This document shows, one piece after another, positions 1-6,573 of a stretch of DNA of 50,127 nucleotides (the stretch's first letter is position 1; the number at the start of each line of letters is the position of its first letter). Position numbers and translations under genes: made by a program. Below the pieces are notes generated by a model that did not search any database, was not told the origin of the DNA, and was given only the letters and a program-made list of their open reading frames with translations. The DNA comes from a virus. Location: IMG/VR virus record IMGVR_UViG_3300032236_001747, positions 1 through 50,127 of that record. The stretch is one strand, 5' to 3'.

Positions 1-228
1 ATCATCAAGAATGTAGAAACAAACAAACATCATTTCTACATGAAGCATTCTAACTATGGCATGACATACTGTGGGCGGGATCTTGAGAGTCCTAAGTTTC
101 AGACTGTGCATTGGAATGCATCATTCTCAGATACTCTCTATGCCTCCCGCGATAGTTGGAGCGCATGTCGTATATGTGTTAATCAATTCAGGATTCAGAC
201 AGAACTAAAAGATTTGAGGGCATGGTAA
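1..228 (+). CDS. Small Cys-pair protein, probably cut by the left edge
   Basis: The reading frame is open to base 1, and the extra residues (…NKHHFYMKHSNYG…) look like protein, so the gene may begin outside the window. The alternative start is ATG at 40, but it has no ribosome site and sits in an 8-bp hairpin (12-19 with 33-40). The visible part has TYCGRDL followed by a WSACRIC Cys pair. This layout (one Cys-Gly-Arg, then CxxC) recurs in small actinophage proteins thought to bind zinc. The function is unknown. The stop overlaps the next start (TAATG). Confidence 0.6.
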   Translation: MIKNVETNKHHFYMKHSNYGMTYCGRDLESPKFQTVHWNASFSDTLYASRDSWSACRICVNQFRIQTELKDLRAW

Positions 229-437
229 TGGATGACTATGAAGTATGGACATACAGCGTTGAGATTCTAAACGATATCAACGGAGAGTATATGACATTTG
301 AATTTGACTATGATCTGGGCGAGGCAGGTTCCGAGGGAATCGACCCATATGACACATTAGTTATTAATGACATAATCAATGAAGTTGAAAGTGATCTTCG
401 GATCATTCCTAGATTTGTGAGGTCATCACATGAATAA
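228..437 (+). CDS. Acidic hypothetical protein (69 aa)
   Basis: The start is taken at ATG 228, which overlaps the previous stop as TAATG and has a GAGGG sequence about 7 bases upstream; an in-frame ATG at 222 would add two residues. The protein is rich in Asp and Glu (for example DYEVWTYSVEIL and FEFDYDLGEAG) with no motif I recognise. It lies in a four-gene plus-strand operon and overlaps the Lsr2-like gene by 8 bases, which suggests translational coupling. The function is unknown. Confidence 0.65.
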   Translation: MDDYEVWTYSVEILNDINGEYMTFEFDYDLGEAGSEGIDPYDTLVINDIINEVESDLRIIPRFVRSSHE

Positions 438-777
438 TTTAAATAATCCAATACCGTTGAATGATCGTGCATACCTGCGCTCCCTTGGCTATGATGTCGG
501 GGAGCGCGGTCGTTTCTCCACAGAGATGAAAGATGAATTAGCCAAACGTGACTACAAGCCAAGCGTACAACAACTATTTAAACCAGAAGTCACACCGCAA
601 CGTGAAGGCCGTCAACTATATGGATATGACAAAGAAGGAAACAAGATCGCATTCGTGATCTGCCACCGCTGCACACAACACATGGTCTGGTGCCGGTGTA
701 GTCAGGGAGTCCATGCACCTAAGTATATATATTCCTCCAAGGACCCCCTTGTGTTCATCCCTCCCGTCGCGGTATAA
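430..777 (+). CDS. Lsr2-type DNA-binding domain protein with Cys cluster
   Basis: Residues 11-37 (AYLRSLGYDVGERGRFSTEM and flanks) match the C-terminal DNA-binding domain of actinobacterial Lsr2: two short helices around an R-G-R loop (26-28) that inserts into the AT-rich minor groove. The N-terminal oligomerisation domain of Lsr2 is absent. A second region at 78-90 has CHRC then CRC with a His between, which could bind zinc. In hosts Lsr2 silences AT-rich foreign DNA; a stand-alone domain in an AT-rich phage could compete with it or act as a phage regulator (inference). It is preceded by GAGG and overlaps the upstream gene. The gene's stop codon lies inside the -10 box of the next promoter. 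Confidence 0.72.
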   Translation: MNNLNNPIPLNDRAYLRSLGYDVGERGRFSTEMKDELAKRDYKPSVQQLFKPEVTPQREGRQLYGYDKEGNKIAFVICHRCTQHMVWCRCSQGVHAPKYIYSSKDPLVFIPPVAV

Positions 778-778
778 T
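749..778 (+). promoter_or_regulatory. Putative promoter for the 809 gene
   Basis: A perfect TATAAT (773-778) lies 18 bases after a weak TTGTGT -35 (749-754) and about 30 bases before the downstream ATG. It overlaps the last codons and stop of the Lsr2-like gene. It is assigned from consensus and position only. Confidence 0.4.
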
Positions 779-808
779 GAAAGGCCAACAACTACAGAGA
801 GGCATATC

Positions 809-1135
809 ATGGCACAGACGCCTGAACAGAAAGCAGCCAAGTATCTCATCGATGCACTAGCCGATTCTCGATTCTCAGAGACAGGACTAGCAAACAGAAT
901 CATGGATGAGAAGTATGATATTCAAGCACGATTCTGGAATGTATTGGTCGCATACATTTATAGCAACTCCCTCAACTATGAGTTAGGATTATTCCCACAT
1001 GACACATACACAATTTCGCGGCTATCCAAGAAAATCAAAGACTTTGTATTCGCAGATGAATACAAACTACTCAAGAATTCAGTATATGGTGACTATGAGT
1101 TAGCAAATGATTTGACAGAATTCGATACAACATAA
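809..1135 (+). CDS. Hypothetical protein (108 aa)
   Basis: The start is ATG 809, chosen because AGAGAGG lies just upstream; a longer frame from 713 would overlap the previous gene heavily. The sequence is mostly helical, with a charged N-terminus (TPEQKAAKYLIDALADSRF) and Tyr-rich middle (YIYSNSLNYELGLFPHDTY). No family is recognised. It is the last gene of the plus-strand operon, has its own candidate promoter, and is followed 72 bases later by a strong intrinsic terminator. Confidence 0.75.
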   Translation: MAQTPEQKAAKYLIDALADSRFSETGLANRIMDEKYDIQARFWNVLVAYIYSNSLNYELGLFPHDTYTISRLSKKIKDFVFADEYKLLKNSVYGDYELANDLTEFDTT

Positions 1136-1206
1136 TATAATATTGGTGTAGTCAGGCTATCAGGTAATTCTGCCGAGTCTTATAAATAATTCAGACTACA
1201 TTTTGC

Positions 1207-1240
1207 AGGGCGGGTCTTCGGACCCGCCCTTTCTTTTTTT
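1207..1240 (+). terminator. Strong intrinsic terminator of the plus-strand operon
   Basis: A perfect 9-bp GC stem (1208-1216 with 1221-1229) closes a TTCG tetraloop and is followed by TTTC and seven Ts. It ends the plus-strand gene set. Confidence 0.9.
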
Positions 1241-1560
1241 GAAAAAGAACTTGACACGCGCCTGCGGCGCGGGCAAGATCTTACCCGAATAAAAAAAATT
1301 TGTCAAGACCTTTACGAACCCTTCTTTTTTTCACCAGCATGACATAATTTTTATTTTTAATTATTTTATAAATGATTTTATGGGCGGCGGGAATTATCTT
1401 GAAACAAAGGAGGTTATTTCCATATATATAATATATATAATAGCCCGTATACATATATATAATGTATTCTTTACGATTTCCCCGCGTTTTCACCCGGTTT
1501 TTATATAAAATAGATTAAAAATTACATAAAATAGGTTAATTTCATATAAAATTTGCATAG
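1241..1560. other. AT-rich non-coding gap between convergent operons
   Basis: I see no convincing gene here. The stretch holds a short GC hairpin (1258-1262 with 1266-1270), alternating TA runs around 1420-1465, and two near-identical 14-base units ATAAAATAGRTTAA (1505-1518 and 1526-1539) spaced by 21 bases. On the minus strand, TTGACA (1301-1306), 17 bases and TAAGAT (1278-1283) make a possible leftward promoter. The AT richness and repeats could suit DNA unwinding or protein binding, but nothing proves an origin. Confidence 0.4.
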
Positions 1561-1591
1561 AAAAAGGGCATAGACAATAAAATCTATGCCC
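1561..1591 (-). terminator. Intrinsic terminator of the leftward operon
   Basis: Read on the minus strand, a perfect 9-bp stem GGGCATAGA/TCTATGCCC (1583-1591 with 1566-1574, 8-base loop) is followed by five Ts. It lies about 125 bases past the last leftward gene. Confidence 0.8.
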
Positions 1592-1716
1592 AATTCCTGT
1601 TCATACAATAAAAATTACTGCAAAAAAGACTTGACAGAATAAAATTTATGGTGTACAAACACTAATCTACTCTATATTCCTATATGTGTATATGTTTATA
1701 CATTTTGGTGGTGTGT

Positions 1717-1860
1717 TTATTTCTGGTTTTCGTCCTTATAGTCGATTCCATGTTCATCTAATATTCTCTTTAATCTTTGTATTTCTAGTATGAGTGTAGA
1801 GAGTATTATATATATGGGTTTGGTGTTATTTCTCCGACTTCCGGCCCGGTCACTTGTCAT
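1717..1860 (-). CDS. Small coiled-coil protein (47 aa)
   Basis: The start is ATG 1860, which overlaps the DUF1003 stop (ATGACAAGTGA); a longer frame from 1902 is less likely because it lies wholly inside the upstream gene. The C-terminal half (LEIQRLKRILDEHGIDYKD) is an amphipathic helix of a kind often seen at the end of small phage proteins. The function is unknown. It is the last leftward gene before the terminator at 1561-1591. Confidence 0.55.
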   Translation of the reverse strand: MTSDRAGSRRNNTKPIYIILSTLILEIQRLKRILDEHGIDYKDENQK

Positions 1861-2236
1861 TCTCATCAACTTCTTCAAGCAACTCTTTAAGTTCTTCAAC
1901 ATCCTGATGCAAATGTTTTACTTGGTCGCTCACTTTCTCACCAATCCGAATATCTTTCTTCATCATTTCGGAATCAGTATCTTGCTGACGATTAGACGCA
2001 TTAAGAATAAGAGCAGACATGAGGATTGCCTCCAAGGAAACAAAGAGAGTTAGATCACCATAGGGTGGGTTCTCTATTCTGAATCCGATCCACGCCCCCC
2101 AAAATAACATATGGAGAACAATAGATAAAGGCTTCCCAAACCATTCCGATGCTTTATCTGATATATGCTCAGCCGCCGCATTAATTTTCTGGAATAGGTT
2201 CTTTCTCTTGCTGATTTTAACCACCTGTTTCGCCAT
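1850..2236 (-). CDS. DUF1003-family membrane protein
   Basis: The 128-residue protein has a basic N-terminus, a helix with SEWFGKP, two hydrophobic segments (about 40-55 and 65-82, including IGFRIENPPYGDLTLFVSLE), then RQQDTDSEMMKKD and an acidic coiled coil. The segment W-IGFRIE-PPYGDLTLFVSLEA and the downstream D-RQQ pattern are hallmarks of DUF1003, a bacterial inner-membrane family with no established reaction. In a phage it could alter the host envelope, but that is inference. A near-perfect 15-base inverted repeat sits just before the start; no good ribosome site is visible. Confidence 0.8.
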   Translation of the reverse strand: MAKQVVKISKRKNLFQKINAAAEHISDKASEWFGKPLSIVLHMLFWGAWIGFRIENPPYGDLTLFVSLEAILMSALILNASNRQQDTDSEMMKKDIRIGEKVSDQVKHLHQDVEELKELLEEVDENDK

Positions 2237-2243
2237 AAATGGC

Positions 2244-2279
2244 AGAATTGCACGACTAAAACACTAGTCATGCAATTCT
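2244..2279. repeat. Inverted repeat upstream of the DUF1003 gene
   Basis: AGAATTGCACGACTA (2244-2258) pairs with TAGTCATGCAATTCT (2265-2279) with a single mismatch and a 6-base loop. It lies 8 bases from the DUF1003 start codon and could be an operator, a leader hairpin, or a terminator for the gene upstream. Confidence 0.55.
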
Positions 2280-2310
2280 ATTTTATCATGCAGGTTGTGG
2301 ATAATTCTGA

Positions 2311-2739
2311 CTAATCGAAGTCATAATTCTTAGGACTTGGAACCTGAACGACAGGAATTTCTTTGTTGCCATACAATGAGATAACATCGGGATCATCTTC
2401 AAAGGCCATGACAGGCTTGTAGCCGTCCTTTTTAATTTGCTTGAGTACATCTGCCTTAACATCAACATCCGGCCTGTGATCGCCCTTAGCACGCATATAA
2501 AGACCTTCGTAGGGAATACCCAAGTCTTTCAATGCCGCCTCCGTTTGAGAACGAACCTTCTCAGGACGCGCTGTGATAATAAGAATATGTAATCCGTTCT
2601 CAGCAAGATCCTTAACAAATCCAACAACCCAATCATTCGGGGGAGCCTTCAATCGCTTCATGTTAAAATCTTTTTCAATATTATCAATATTAAAAATAGT
2701 TCCATCACAATCAACTAATAACGCTATTTTCTTTGGCAT
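2311..2739 (-). CDS. HAD-family phosphatase, polynucleotide-3'-phosphatase-like
   Basis: HAD motif I is LLVDCDGTI (D10 nucleophile, D12 acid), motif II is IITARPE (T56), and the acidic motif is AFEDDPDVI (114-116). The size and the end (PVVQVPSP) resemble the phosphatase half of T4-type polynucleotide kinase, which removes 3' phosphates from broken nucleic acid ends during repair. No kinase domain is fused. A second, different HAD protein lies at 22291. The substrate is not provable from sequence; another nucleotide phosphatase is possible. Confidence 0.8.
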   Translation of the reverse strand: MPKKIALLVDCDGTIFNIDNIEKDFNMKRLKAPPNDWVVGFVKDLAENGLHILIITARPEKVRSQTEAALKDLGIPYEGLYMRAKGDHRPDVDVKADVLKQIKKDGYKPVMAFEDDPDVISLYGNKEIPVVQVPSPKNYDFD

Positions 2740-2741
2740 AT

Positions 2742-2933
2742 TTACCTCCCCTCACGAAATAAATCTAATGCTAGATTAACACAAGGATAATGAACACAGG
2801 CTAAATAATCTGTATTATCACCCTCATCAACATGGAATCTATAATGATAATCCCACATCAATATATGGAAAGCACCATACAATTTACCGATCTTCTTATT
2901 TAGATCTTCTATGGTAGGTCCGTTATTTTCCAC
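2742..2933 (-). CDS. Hypothetical protein (63 aa)
   Basis: The protein has an aromatic core (FHILMWDYHYRFHVDEG) and a Cys pair (YLACVHYPCV). It overlaps the upstream gene by 25 bases and nearly touches the HAD phosphatase gene. No family is recognised. Confidence 0.6.
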   Translation of the reverse strand: MENNGPTIEDLNKKIGKLYGAFHILMWDYHYRFHVDEGDNTDYLACVHYPCVNLALDLFREGR

Positions 2934-3151
2934 GCAGGTTCCTCATTAATCATTTTCTTTGAAATTGCTTCATTAACATATGTCATATATCTATCAATAC
3001 AGAAGACTGCTATTCTTGCAGACAATTTAGTCCACTCTTCAACATCTTCGTCATTAATACCAAATTCAATAGTAATATCTTCAAGGAGATCCCGCCCAAC
3101 ATTAAGAGCAATTTCTTCTAATTCTGTCATTGACATGGGTACTTCTGCCAC
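2909..3151 (-). CDS. Hypothetical protein (80 aa)
   Basis: The start is GTG 3151, chosen because AGGAG lies 5 bases upstream. The protein is acidic and helical (MTELEEIALNVGRDLLEDI) with no motif I know. It belongs to the same leftward operon as its neighbours. Confidence 0.65.
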   Translation of the reverse strand: MAEVPMSMTELEEIALNVGRDLLEDITIEFGINDEDVEEWTKLSARIAVFCIDRYMTYVNEAISKKMINEEPAWKITDLP

Positions 3152-3169
3152 TTTAACTCCTAATAAATG

Positions 3170-3466
3170 CTACTGCAACTTTTTTTCTTCTAACTCTATC
3201 TGAAGAGCATCAATCTTAGATTCAAGATCGACATTGTGTTGCAAAACTTTATAATATTTTTCTCTCAAATCTTCAATCTCAGAATTAATTTCAGCATTCA
3301 AAACTCTAAGATTAAGTAATTCGGATCTTTGCTCAGATCTGATCTGATTGGCTAACTCAATATTAATCTTCTTTTTAGTTGTAGAAGTATCTAAAATTTT
3401 AGTTCCTAGACTACCCACAACTGCAGAAACAAGACCAACTATTAAAGCAACTGTTCCGCTGTCCAA
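3170..3466 (-). CDS. Membrane-anchored coiled-coil protein (98 aa)
   Basis: One N-terminal membrane segment (TVALIVGLVSAVVGSLGTKI, 5-24) is followed by a long heptad-rich helix to the end. This design is shared by small phage membrane proteins such as spanin-like or holin accessory proteins, but no lysis gene adjoins it, so the role is open. Confidence 0.65.
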   Translation of the reverse strand: MDSGTVALIVGLVSAVVGSLGTKILDTSTTKKKINIELANQIRSEQRSELLNLRVLNAEINSEIEDLREKYYKVLQHNVDLESKIDALQIELEEKKLQ

Positions 3467-3480
3467 ACATAATCACGCCT

Positions 3481-3711
3481 TTACGAAAGTAATTCCTGAG
3501 CAGTAATGGGATGACCAAAATACTTATTTCGCGTAATGTATTGGGCAACGGAAGCCATTCCATTAGATCTTCCAGCCAAAACAATAACCCATCGCGGCTC
3601 CATGCCAGCATCAATACAGGACTGACACATTAAAAGTGTTACACCATTAATGATATCAGAATTCTTTGGATGAAGTTGATTTTTCTGTTTTCCACAACAT
3701 TGGCAATCCAT
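3481..3711 (-). CDS. Actinophage-type zinc-ribbon protein (76 aa)
   Basis: The start is ATG 3711, which overlaps the upstream stop as TAATG; the longer frame to 3759 lacks support. CQCCGK (near the N-terminus) and LMCQSCIDAGMEPRWVIVLA form two Cys pairs typical of a zinc knuckle. This combination, with Cys-pair, LHPKNS and RWV-LAGR, recurs in small conserved actinophage proteins of unknown function. Confidence 0.75.
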   Translation of the reverse strand: MDCQCCGKQKNQLHPKNSDIINGVTLLMCQSCIDAGMEPRWVIVLAGRSNGMASVAQYITRNKYFGHPITAQELLS

Positions 3712-3974
3712 TATTTTCCTCTTCCTCTGGGAATATATGTTTCTCCATTTAATTCGCATGGAACACCATAAGATTTAATAAGATTTCTAACAGTTTTTAA
3801 ATAATCCATAATTGCTGCTCTCTGCTCATCGGCATACTCCATAATATTTTCTTCGTAGACGGTAAGCGCAAGAAAATCTGGAAGAGCCTTAACATCCATC
3901 ACAAGCCCTTTAACTGGCTGCTTTATAGTTCGTACCGCTCTAGCCATTTCTAGATCATATCGTATTCTTGCCAT
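3711..3974 (-). CDS. Hypothetical protein (87 aa)
   Basis: The protein has a basic start (MARIRYDLEMARAVRTIKQP), a helical middle and a C-terminal GETYIPRGRGK. It overlaps the WhiB gene by 20 bases and couples to the zinc-ribbon gene by TAATG. No function can be assigned. Confidence 0.65.
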   Translation of the reverse strand: MARIRYDLEMARAVRTIKQPVKGLVMDVKALPDFLALTVYEENIMEYADEQRAAIMDYLKTVRNLIKSYGVPCELNGETYIPRGRGK

Positions 3975-4275
3975 GCTTTTTCCTCAGTTTCTTCCAGACT
4001 TCTGGAGTTTTATGGCTATTATGATCTTTATCAACTCTGCCAAGATTAAGGTACACGCCGCCCCAAACACCAAATTCTTTATTCTTAATTCCCTCTTGCA
4101 AACAAAACGTAGCAACGGGACAAGACATACAAATCTGATCTGCCTGTTCTGCATGGACCTTATTTGATTCATAATTATCATAAAACCAATTGATAGGCAT
4201 ATTTTTGCACGCAGCCAAATGATACCATTCGATGCGATCTTCCTCTAAACCTAATTTATTAAGAAGATTGGACAT
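3955..4275 (-). CDS. WhiB-family transcriptional regulator
   Basis: This protein has the four WhiB cysteines C23, C49, C52 and C58 (C-x25-CxxCx5C), which hold a [4Fe-4S] cluster, then the G-[VI]-W-G-G turn (69-73) and a basic tail (KKLRKKHGK) for DNA contact. WhiB proteins are restricted to actinobacteria and their phages. They act with the primary sigma factor and sense redox or nitric oxide. Known phage WhiB proteins can repress host whiB2 and cause superinfection exclusion; whether this one does is inference. It is the second gene after a candidate promoter at 4527-4556. Confidence 0.93.
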   Translation of the reverse strand: MSNLLNKLGLEEDRIEWYHLAACKNMPINWFYDNYESNKVHAEQADQICMSCPVATFCLQEGIKNKEFGVWGGVYLNLGRVDKDHNSHKTPEVWKKLRKKHGKNTI

Positions 4276-4492
4276 ACTTAGTAAGCACCTTCCATGTTCC
4301 GTTATCAGAGCATGGAATAGTTACATAAAATCCCCATGTGTTATTACGAAACATCCCATTCTTCTGAGTGTATCCATTAGGATTGGGAGTCCACTTGATA
4401 ATGTCCCATCCCTTCCAATAAAAGCCTTTTGACTTATTGTTGACAACAAAATCGTGGGCCTGATCATATTTTAGTTCTGTATATGTAGACAA
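4259..4492 (-). CDS. Hypothetical protein (77 aa), first gene of the WhiB operon
   Basis: The start is TTG 4492, chosen because AAAGGA lies 7 bases upstream. The sequence is rich in Trp, Tyr and Asn (GFYWKGWDIIKWTPNPNGY). It overlaps WhiB by 17 bases. It lies directly downstream of a promoter and triple-repeat region. Its role is unknown. Confidence 0.65.
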   Translation of the reverse strand: MSTYTELKYDQAHDFVVNNKSKGFYWKGWDIIKWTPNPNGYTQKNGMFRNNTWGFYVTIPCSDNGTWKVLTKYVQSS

Positions 4493-4526
4493 AATATTTC
4501 CTTTGATTGTAGTTACAATTACTATA

Positions 4527-4556
4527 AGTGTACCAATTCAGTACAGTTTATGTCAA
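4527..4556 (-). promoter_or_regulatory. Promoter of the WhiB operon
   Basis: Read leftward, a perfect TTGACA (4551-4556), 18 bases, then TGGTACACT (-10 at 4527-4532 with a TGn extension). It ends about 35 bases before the TTG start. Confidence 0.6.
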
Positions 4557-4564
4557 TATTCTTT

Positions 4565-4624
4565 GAGTTATTCCTGTTTAGCACCCTTAAACAGGAATAT
4601 CGATGGAGTTATTCCTGTTTAGCA
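4565..4624. repeat. Triple 12-bp repeat next to the WhiB-operon promoter
   Basis: TATTCCTGTTTA occurs at 4569-4580 and 4610-4621 and inverted at 4588-4599. The two direct copies extend to 19 identical bases (4565-4583 and 4606-4624). The array starts 9 bases upstream of the -35 box, where an activator or repressor would bind. It can also fold into a perfect 12-bp hairpin. Confidence 0.75.
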
Positions 4625-4710
4625 GTGTAAATTGTAGTGTATGGCATGTGTAGGTTGTCCATTTGTTAGTTTCAAACCTGTCCATATTGATGATAACTAT
4701 TGCAATAGTG

Positions 4711-4750
4711 TTAAAAATAGAACAATCCGCTATTATGGTAGATTGTTCTA
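4711..4750 (-). terminator. Intrinsic terminator in the 4493-5008 gap
   Basis: Leftward, TAGAACAATC (4750-4741) and GATTGTTCTA (4727-4718) form a perfect 10-bp stem with a 13-base loop, followed by TTTTTAA. It separates the 5009-side operon from the WhiB operon. Confidence 0.65.
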
Positions 4751-4928
4751 ATTCTTACACAAACCGCTTCCACATGTAACTTTAATGAATAAACTTACAT
4801 ATGAAAAATTTTATTCCTATTTAATAATAAGTATAGCCGTTATTATGAGTTATCTTTTAAATCATAATAAAGCACAAGGGGGTATTCGACTGAATACCCC
4901 CTTGGCACCCAGTAGCCGAAGCATCTGG
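4711..4928 (-). ncRNA. Candidate leftward small RNA in the 4493-5008 gap
   Basis: There is no gene in the 516-base gap. Read leftward, a TATAAT (4934-4939) is followed by a hairpin with CACCC/GGGTG, a perfect 13-bp hairpin (4892-4904 with 4875-4887, GACT/AGTC loop), a 9-base inverted repeat (4862-4870 with 4840-4848), and a terminator-like 10-bp stem (4741-4750 with 4718-4727) followed by five Ts. Promoter, structured body and terminator make a plausible RNA of about 215 bases. The -35 is poor and expression is unproven. Confidence 0.35.
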
Positions 4929-5008
4929 GGGTGATTATATTCTAGTAATACAGAATCCTAAATACAATATTATAATAAGGATAATTGCATATGCTAGAAA
5001 TTCTGTTT

Positions 5009-5221
5009 TCATGCTGATGATTCCGACTTATTATTAATACGATCCCGTTCATCAACAATCTCATAAGCAAACTGAGTTAGTTTCTCTTCGAATTTTGCGA
5101 AATGATGACCACAGAACATAAGTTCTCCAGACATGCCCTTAACTAGGACGAACGCTTGAGCGCCGCACTTATCACATCTATCTGCAACTTTGAGTACTGG
5201 TTCAGTCAATGTGTCAGTCAT
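5009..5221 (-). CDS. DUF7455-type zinc-binding protein (70 aa)
   Basis: The CDKCGAQAFV…GELMFCGHHF pattern (CxxC plus CGHH) followed by helix YEIVDERDRIN matches the DUF7455 family, found in actinobacteria and their phages. It is probably a zinc-binding protein of unknown role. It overlaps the gene upstream by 8 bases. Confidence 0.85.
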   Translation of the reverse strand: MTDTLTEPVLKVADRCDKCGAQAFVLVKGMSGELMFCGHHFAKFEEKLTQFAYEIVDERDRINNKSESSA

Positions 5222-5396
5222 TCACAATCCAAATGGATTGGGGACGAACACGAACCAGTCGGTGTCCTTCAGCGGTTAGAACGGTGTAGCGACCCTGCTG
5301 GGTATAATTCCAATGCGGGAAACGCGGATGGTCCTGATCAATAATTTCACACGGACCATGCTGACTGAGGATAGATCCTCGATATTCTAGGTGCAT
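5214..5396 (-). CDS. Small conserved actinophage-type protein (60 aa)
   Basis: The frame has a strong ribosome site (TAGGAGGAT) before ATG 5396. The sequence MHLEYRGSILSQHGPCEI and the ending LVRVRPQSI look like a small beta-barrel protein repeatedly found next to DUF7455 genes in actinophages. The function is unknown. Confidence 0.7.
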   Translation of the reverse strand: MHLEYRGSILSQHGPCEIIDQDHPRFPHWNYTQQGRYTVLTAEGHRLVRVRPQSIWIVND

Positions 5397-5413
5397 AGTA
5401 TCCTCCTAATTAA

Positions 5414-6043
5414 TTATACTACGGGGTTGTTTCCAAGTCGTTCATTACGAAGTTGTTCAAGGATTTCTTGAAGTGCGCCAATTTTTTGCGGATCACGATC
5501 AAGAGACTCATTAACCTGCCTCATATCAGAAACAGTATGGTGATACTTATCAGTAAGACGATCATTCAAATCTTTAATAGTCTCCCTGTAAGAATGATTC
5601 AATTCACTAAGTTCTTCAACTTTTCGCTGATAATATTCAATCTCACCATCATAATGAGTAAGCCATTCTTCAAGATCCGAAATCTTCTTAAGATACTTAT
5701 CACAGAGCATCATCCACTTGTCATTCTCAGCATTGACCTTAACTAGTTCAGTCTCAAGTTCATCAACCTTCTGAGCAAGAGGATCAGGCAAAGACTCTTT
5801 AGCCTTCCAAATATTATTAATATGTTCATCAAGCATCTGAATCATATCTTCCTTGACCTTGATGATAGCATCCTTGGTATCTACCCGACTCTTCATGATG
5901 GAAATAGTTTCCTCAAGAATCTGAATGGATTGTTCCTTAAGATTGATAACATCATGAAGATCATCAATGGTCCTAGCAAAACGCTCGATAGTATCGGACT
6001 GATCTTTGATAACCTGAACGTAATCCTGCTCAGTGGCGGTCAT
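5414..6043 (-). CDS. Long coiled-coil protein (209 aa)
   Basis: Almost the entire protein is heptad-repeat helix rich in Glu, Asp, Lys, Leu and Ile, with no Cys and no membrane segment. AGGAGG precedes the ATG. It may be a structural or scaffolding-like protein, but no domain is recognised. Confidence 0.7.
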   Translation of the reverse strand: MTATEQDYVQVIKDQSDTIERFARTIDDLHDVINLKEQSIQILEETISIMKSRVDTKDAIIKVKEDMIQMLDEHINNIWKAKESLPDPLAQKVDELETELVKVNAENDKWMMLCDKYLKKISDLEEWLTHYDGEIEYYQRKVEELSELNHSYRETIKDLNDRLTDKYHHTVSDMRQVNESLDRDPQKIGALQEILEQLRNERLGNNPVV

Positions 6044-6091
6044 TTTTCCTCCTGTGTTTGTGGGGTGAATAATAAAAGAATAGCAGCGTGC

Positions 6092-6352
6092 CTAGTTTTC
6101 GTCAAGGGTTTTTCTAATACGTTCTGTTACGGATGAAACGATAGGCCATGCTGGAGTTCCAGTAGCCTCATATTCAATAAGGTCAAGGGTGCTTCTAGTT
6201 TTTGCTATCTTAAGACCGGACTCGTTTGAAAAAATCTGTGCAAGTCTAGTTAATTCATCAGCAGCATCTTTTTGATTCTTATTACGCACTGCCTCATCTA
6301 AATACTTATCAATAAGAACATTAATAAGTTGTTTAAGTTCTGCGCTATCCAT
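6092..6352 (-). CDS. Hypothetical helical protein (86 aa)
   Basis: The start is ATG 6352, which overlaps the previous stop (ATGGATAG); a GTG at 6361 is the alternative. The sequence is helical and charged, ending TERIRKTLDEN. No family is recognised. Confidence 0.6.
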   Translation of the reverse strand: MDSAELKQLINVLIDKYLDEAVRNKNQKDAADELTRLAQIFSNESGLKIAKTRSTLDLIEYEATGTPAWPIVSSVTERIRKTLDEN

Positions 6353-6566
6353 CAAGGCCACGCTTCTTCTTAGATTCAGAATACAACTCCCACCACAACG
6401 TGGAAGAAATTGGACAATCTGGGCAAGTAATATGACTCCAGAACCACGGTGGACAATCCCAACCTAAATCAAATGCCTCTTGTGCTGTTCCTTTAAACTT
6501 AGACGTACAACCCTCACAATAAAGTTCTACCGGCCCATTAGCAAGTTCCTCAAATGTTGGTTTCAT
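6345..6566 (-). CDS. Zinc-finger-like protein (73 aa)
   Basis: LYCEGCTSKF and HITCPDCPIS provide two Cys pairs separated by an aromatic stretch (DCPPWFWSH). This is consistent with a treble-clef or ribbon zinc site. AGGAG-like sequence precedes the ATG. The function is unknown. Confidence 0.65.
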   Translation of the reverse strand: MKPTFEELANGPVELYCEGCTSKFKGTAQEAFDLGWDCPPWFWSHITCPDCPISSTLWWELYSESKKKRGLDG

Positions 6567-6573
6567 AATTCTC

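Noticed and set aside
1281-1493. A 70-residue minus-strand frame rich in Ile, Tyr and Lys
   Set aside because: It lies in alternating TA sequence, has no ribosome site, and its composition mirrors the AT richness; no domain is visible.
4565-4624. The 12-bp repeat array as a CRISPR
   Set aside because: Only three short copies in alternating orientation with unequal spacing; it looks like operators or a hairpin.
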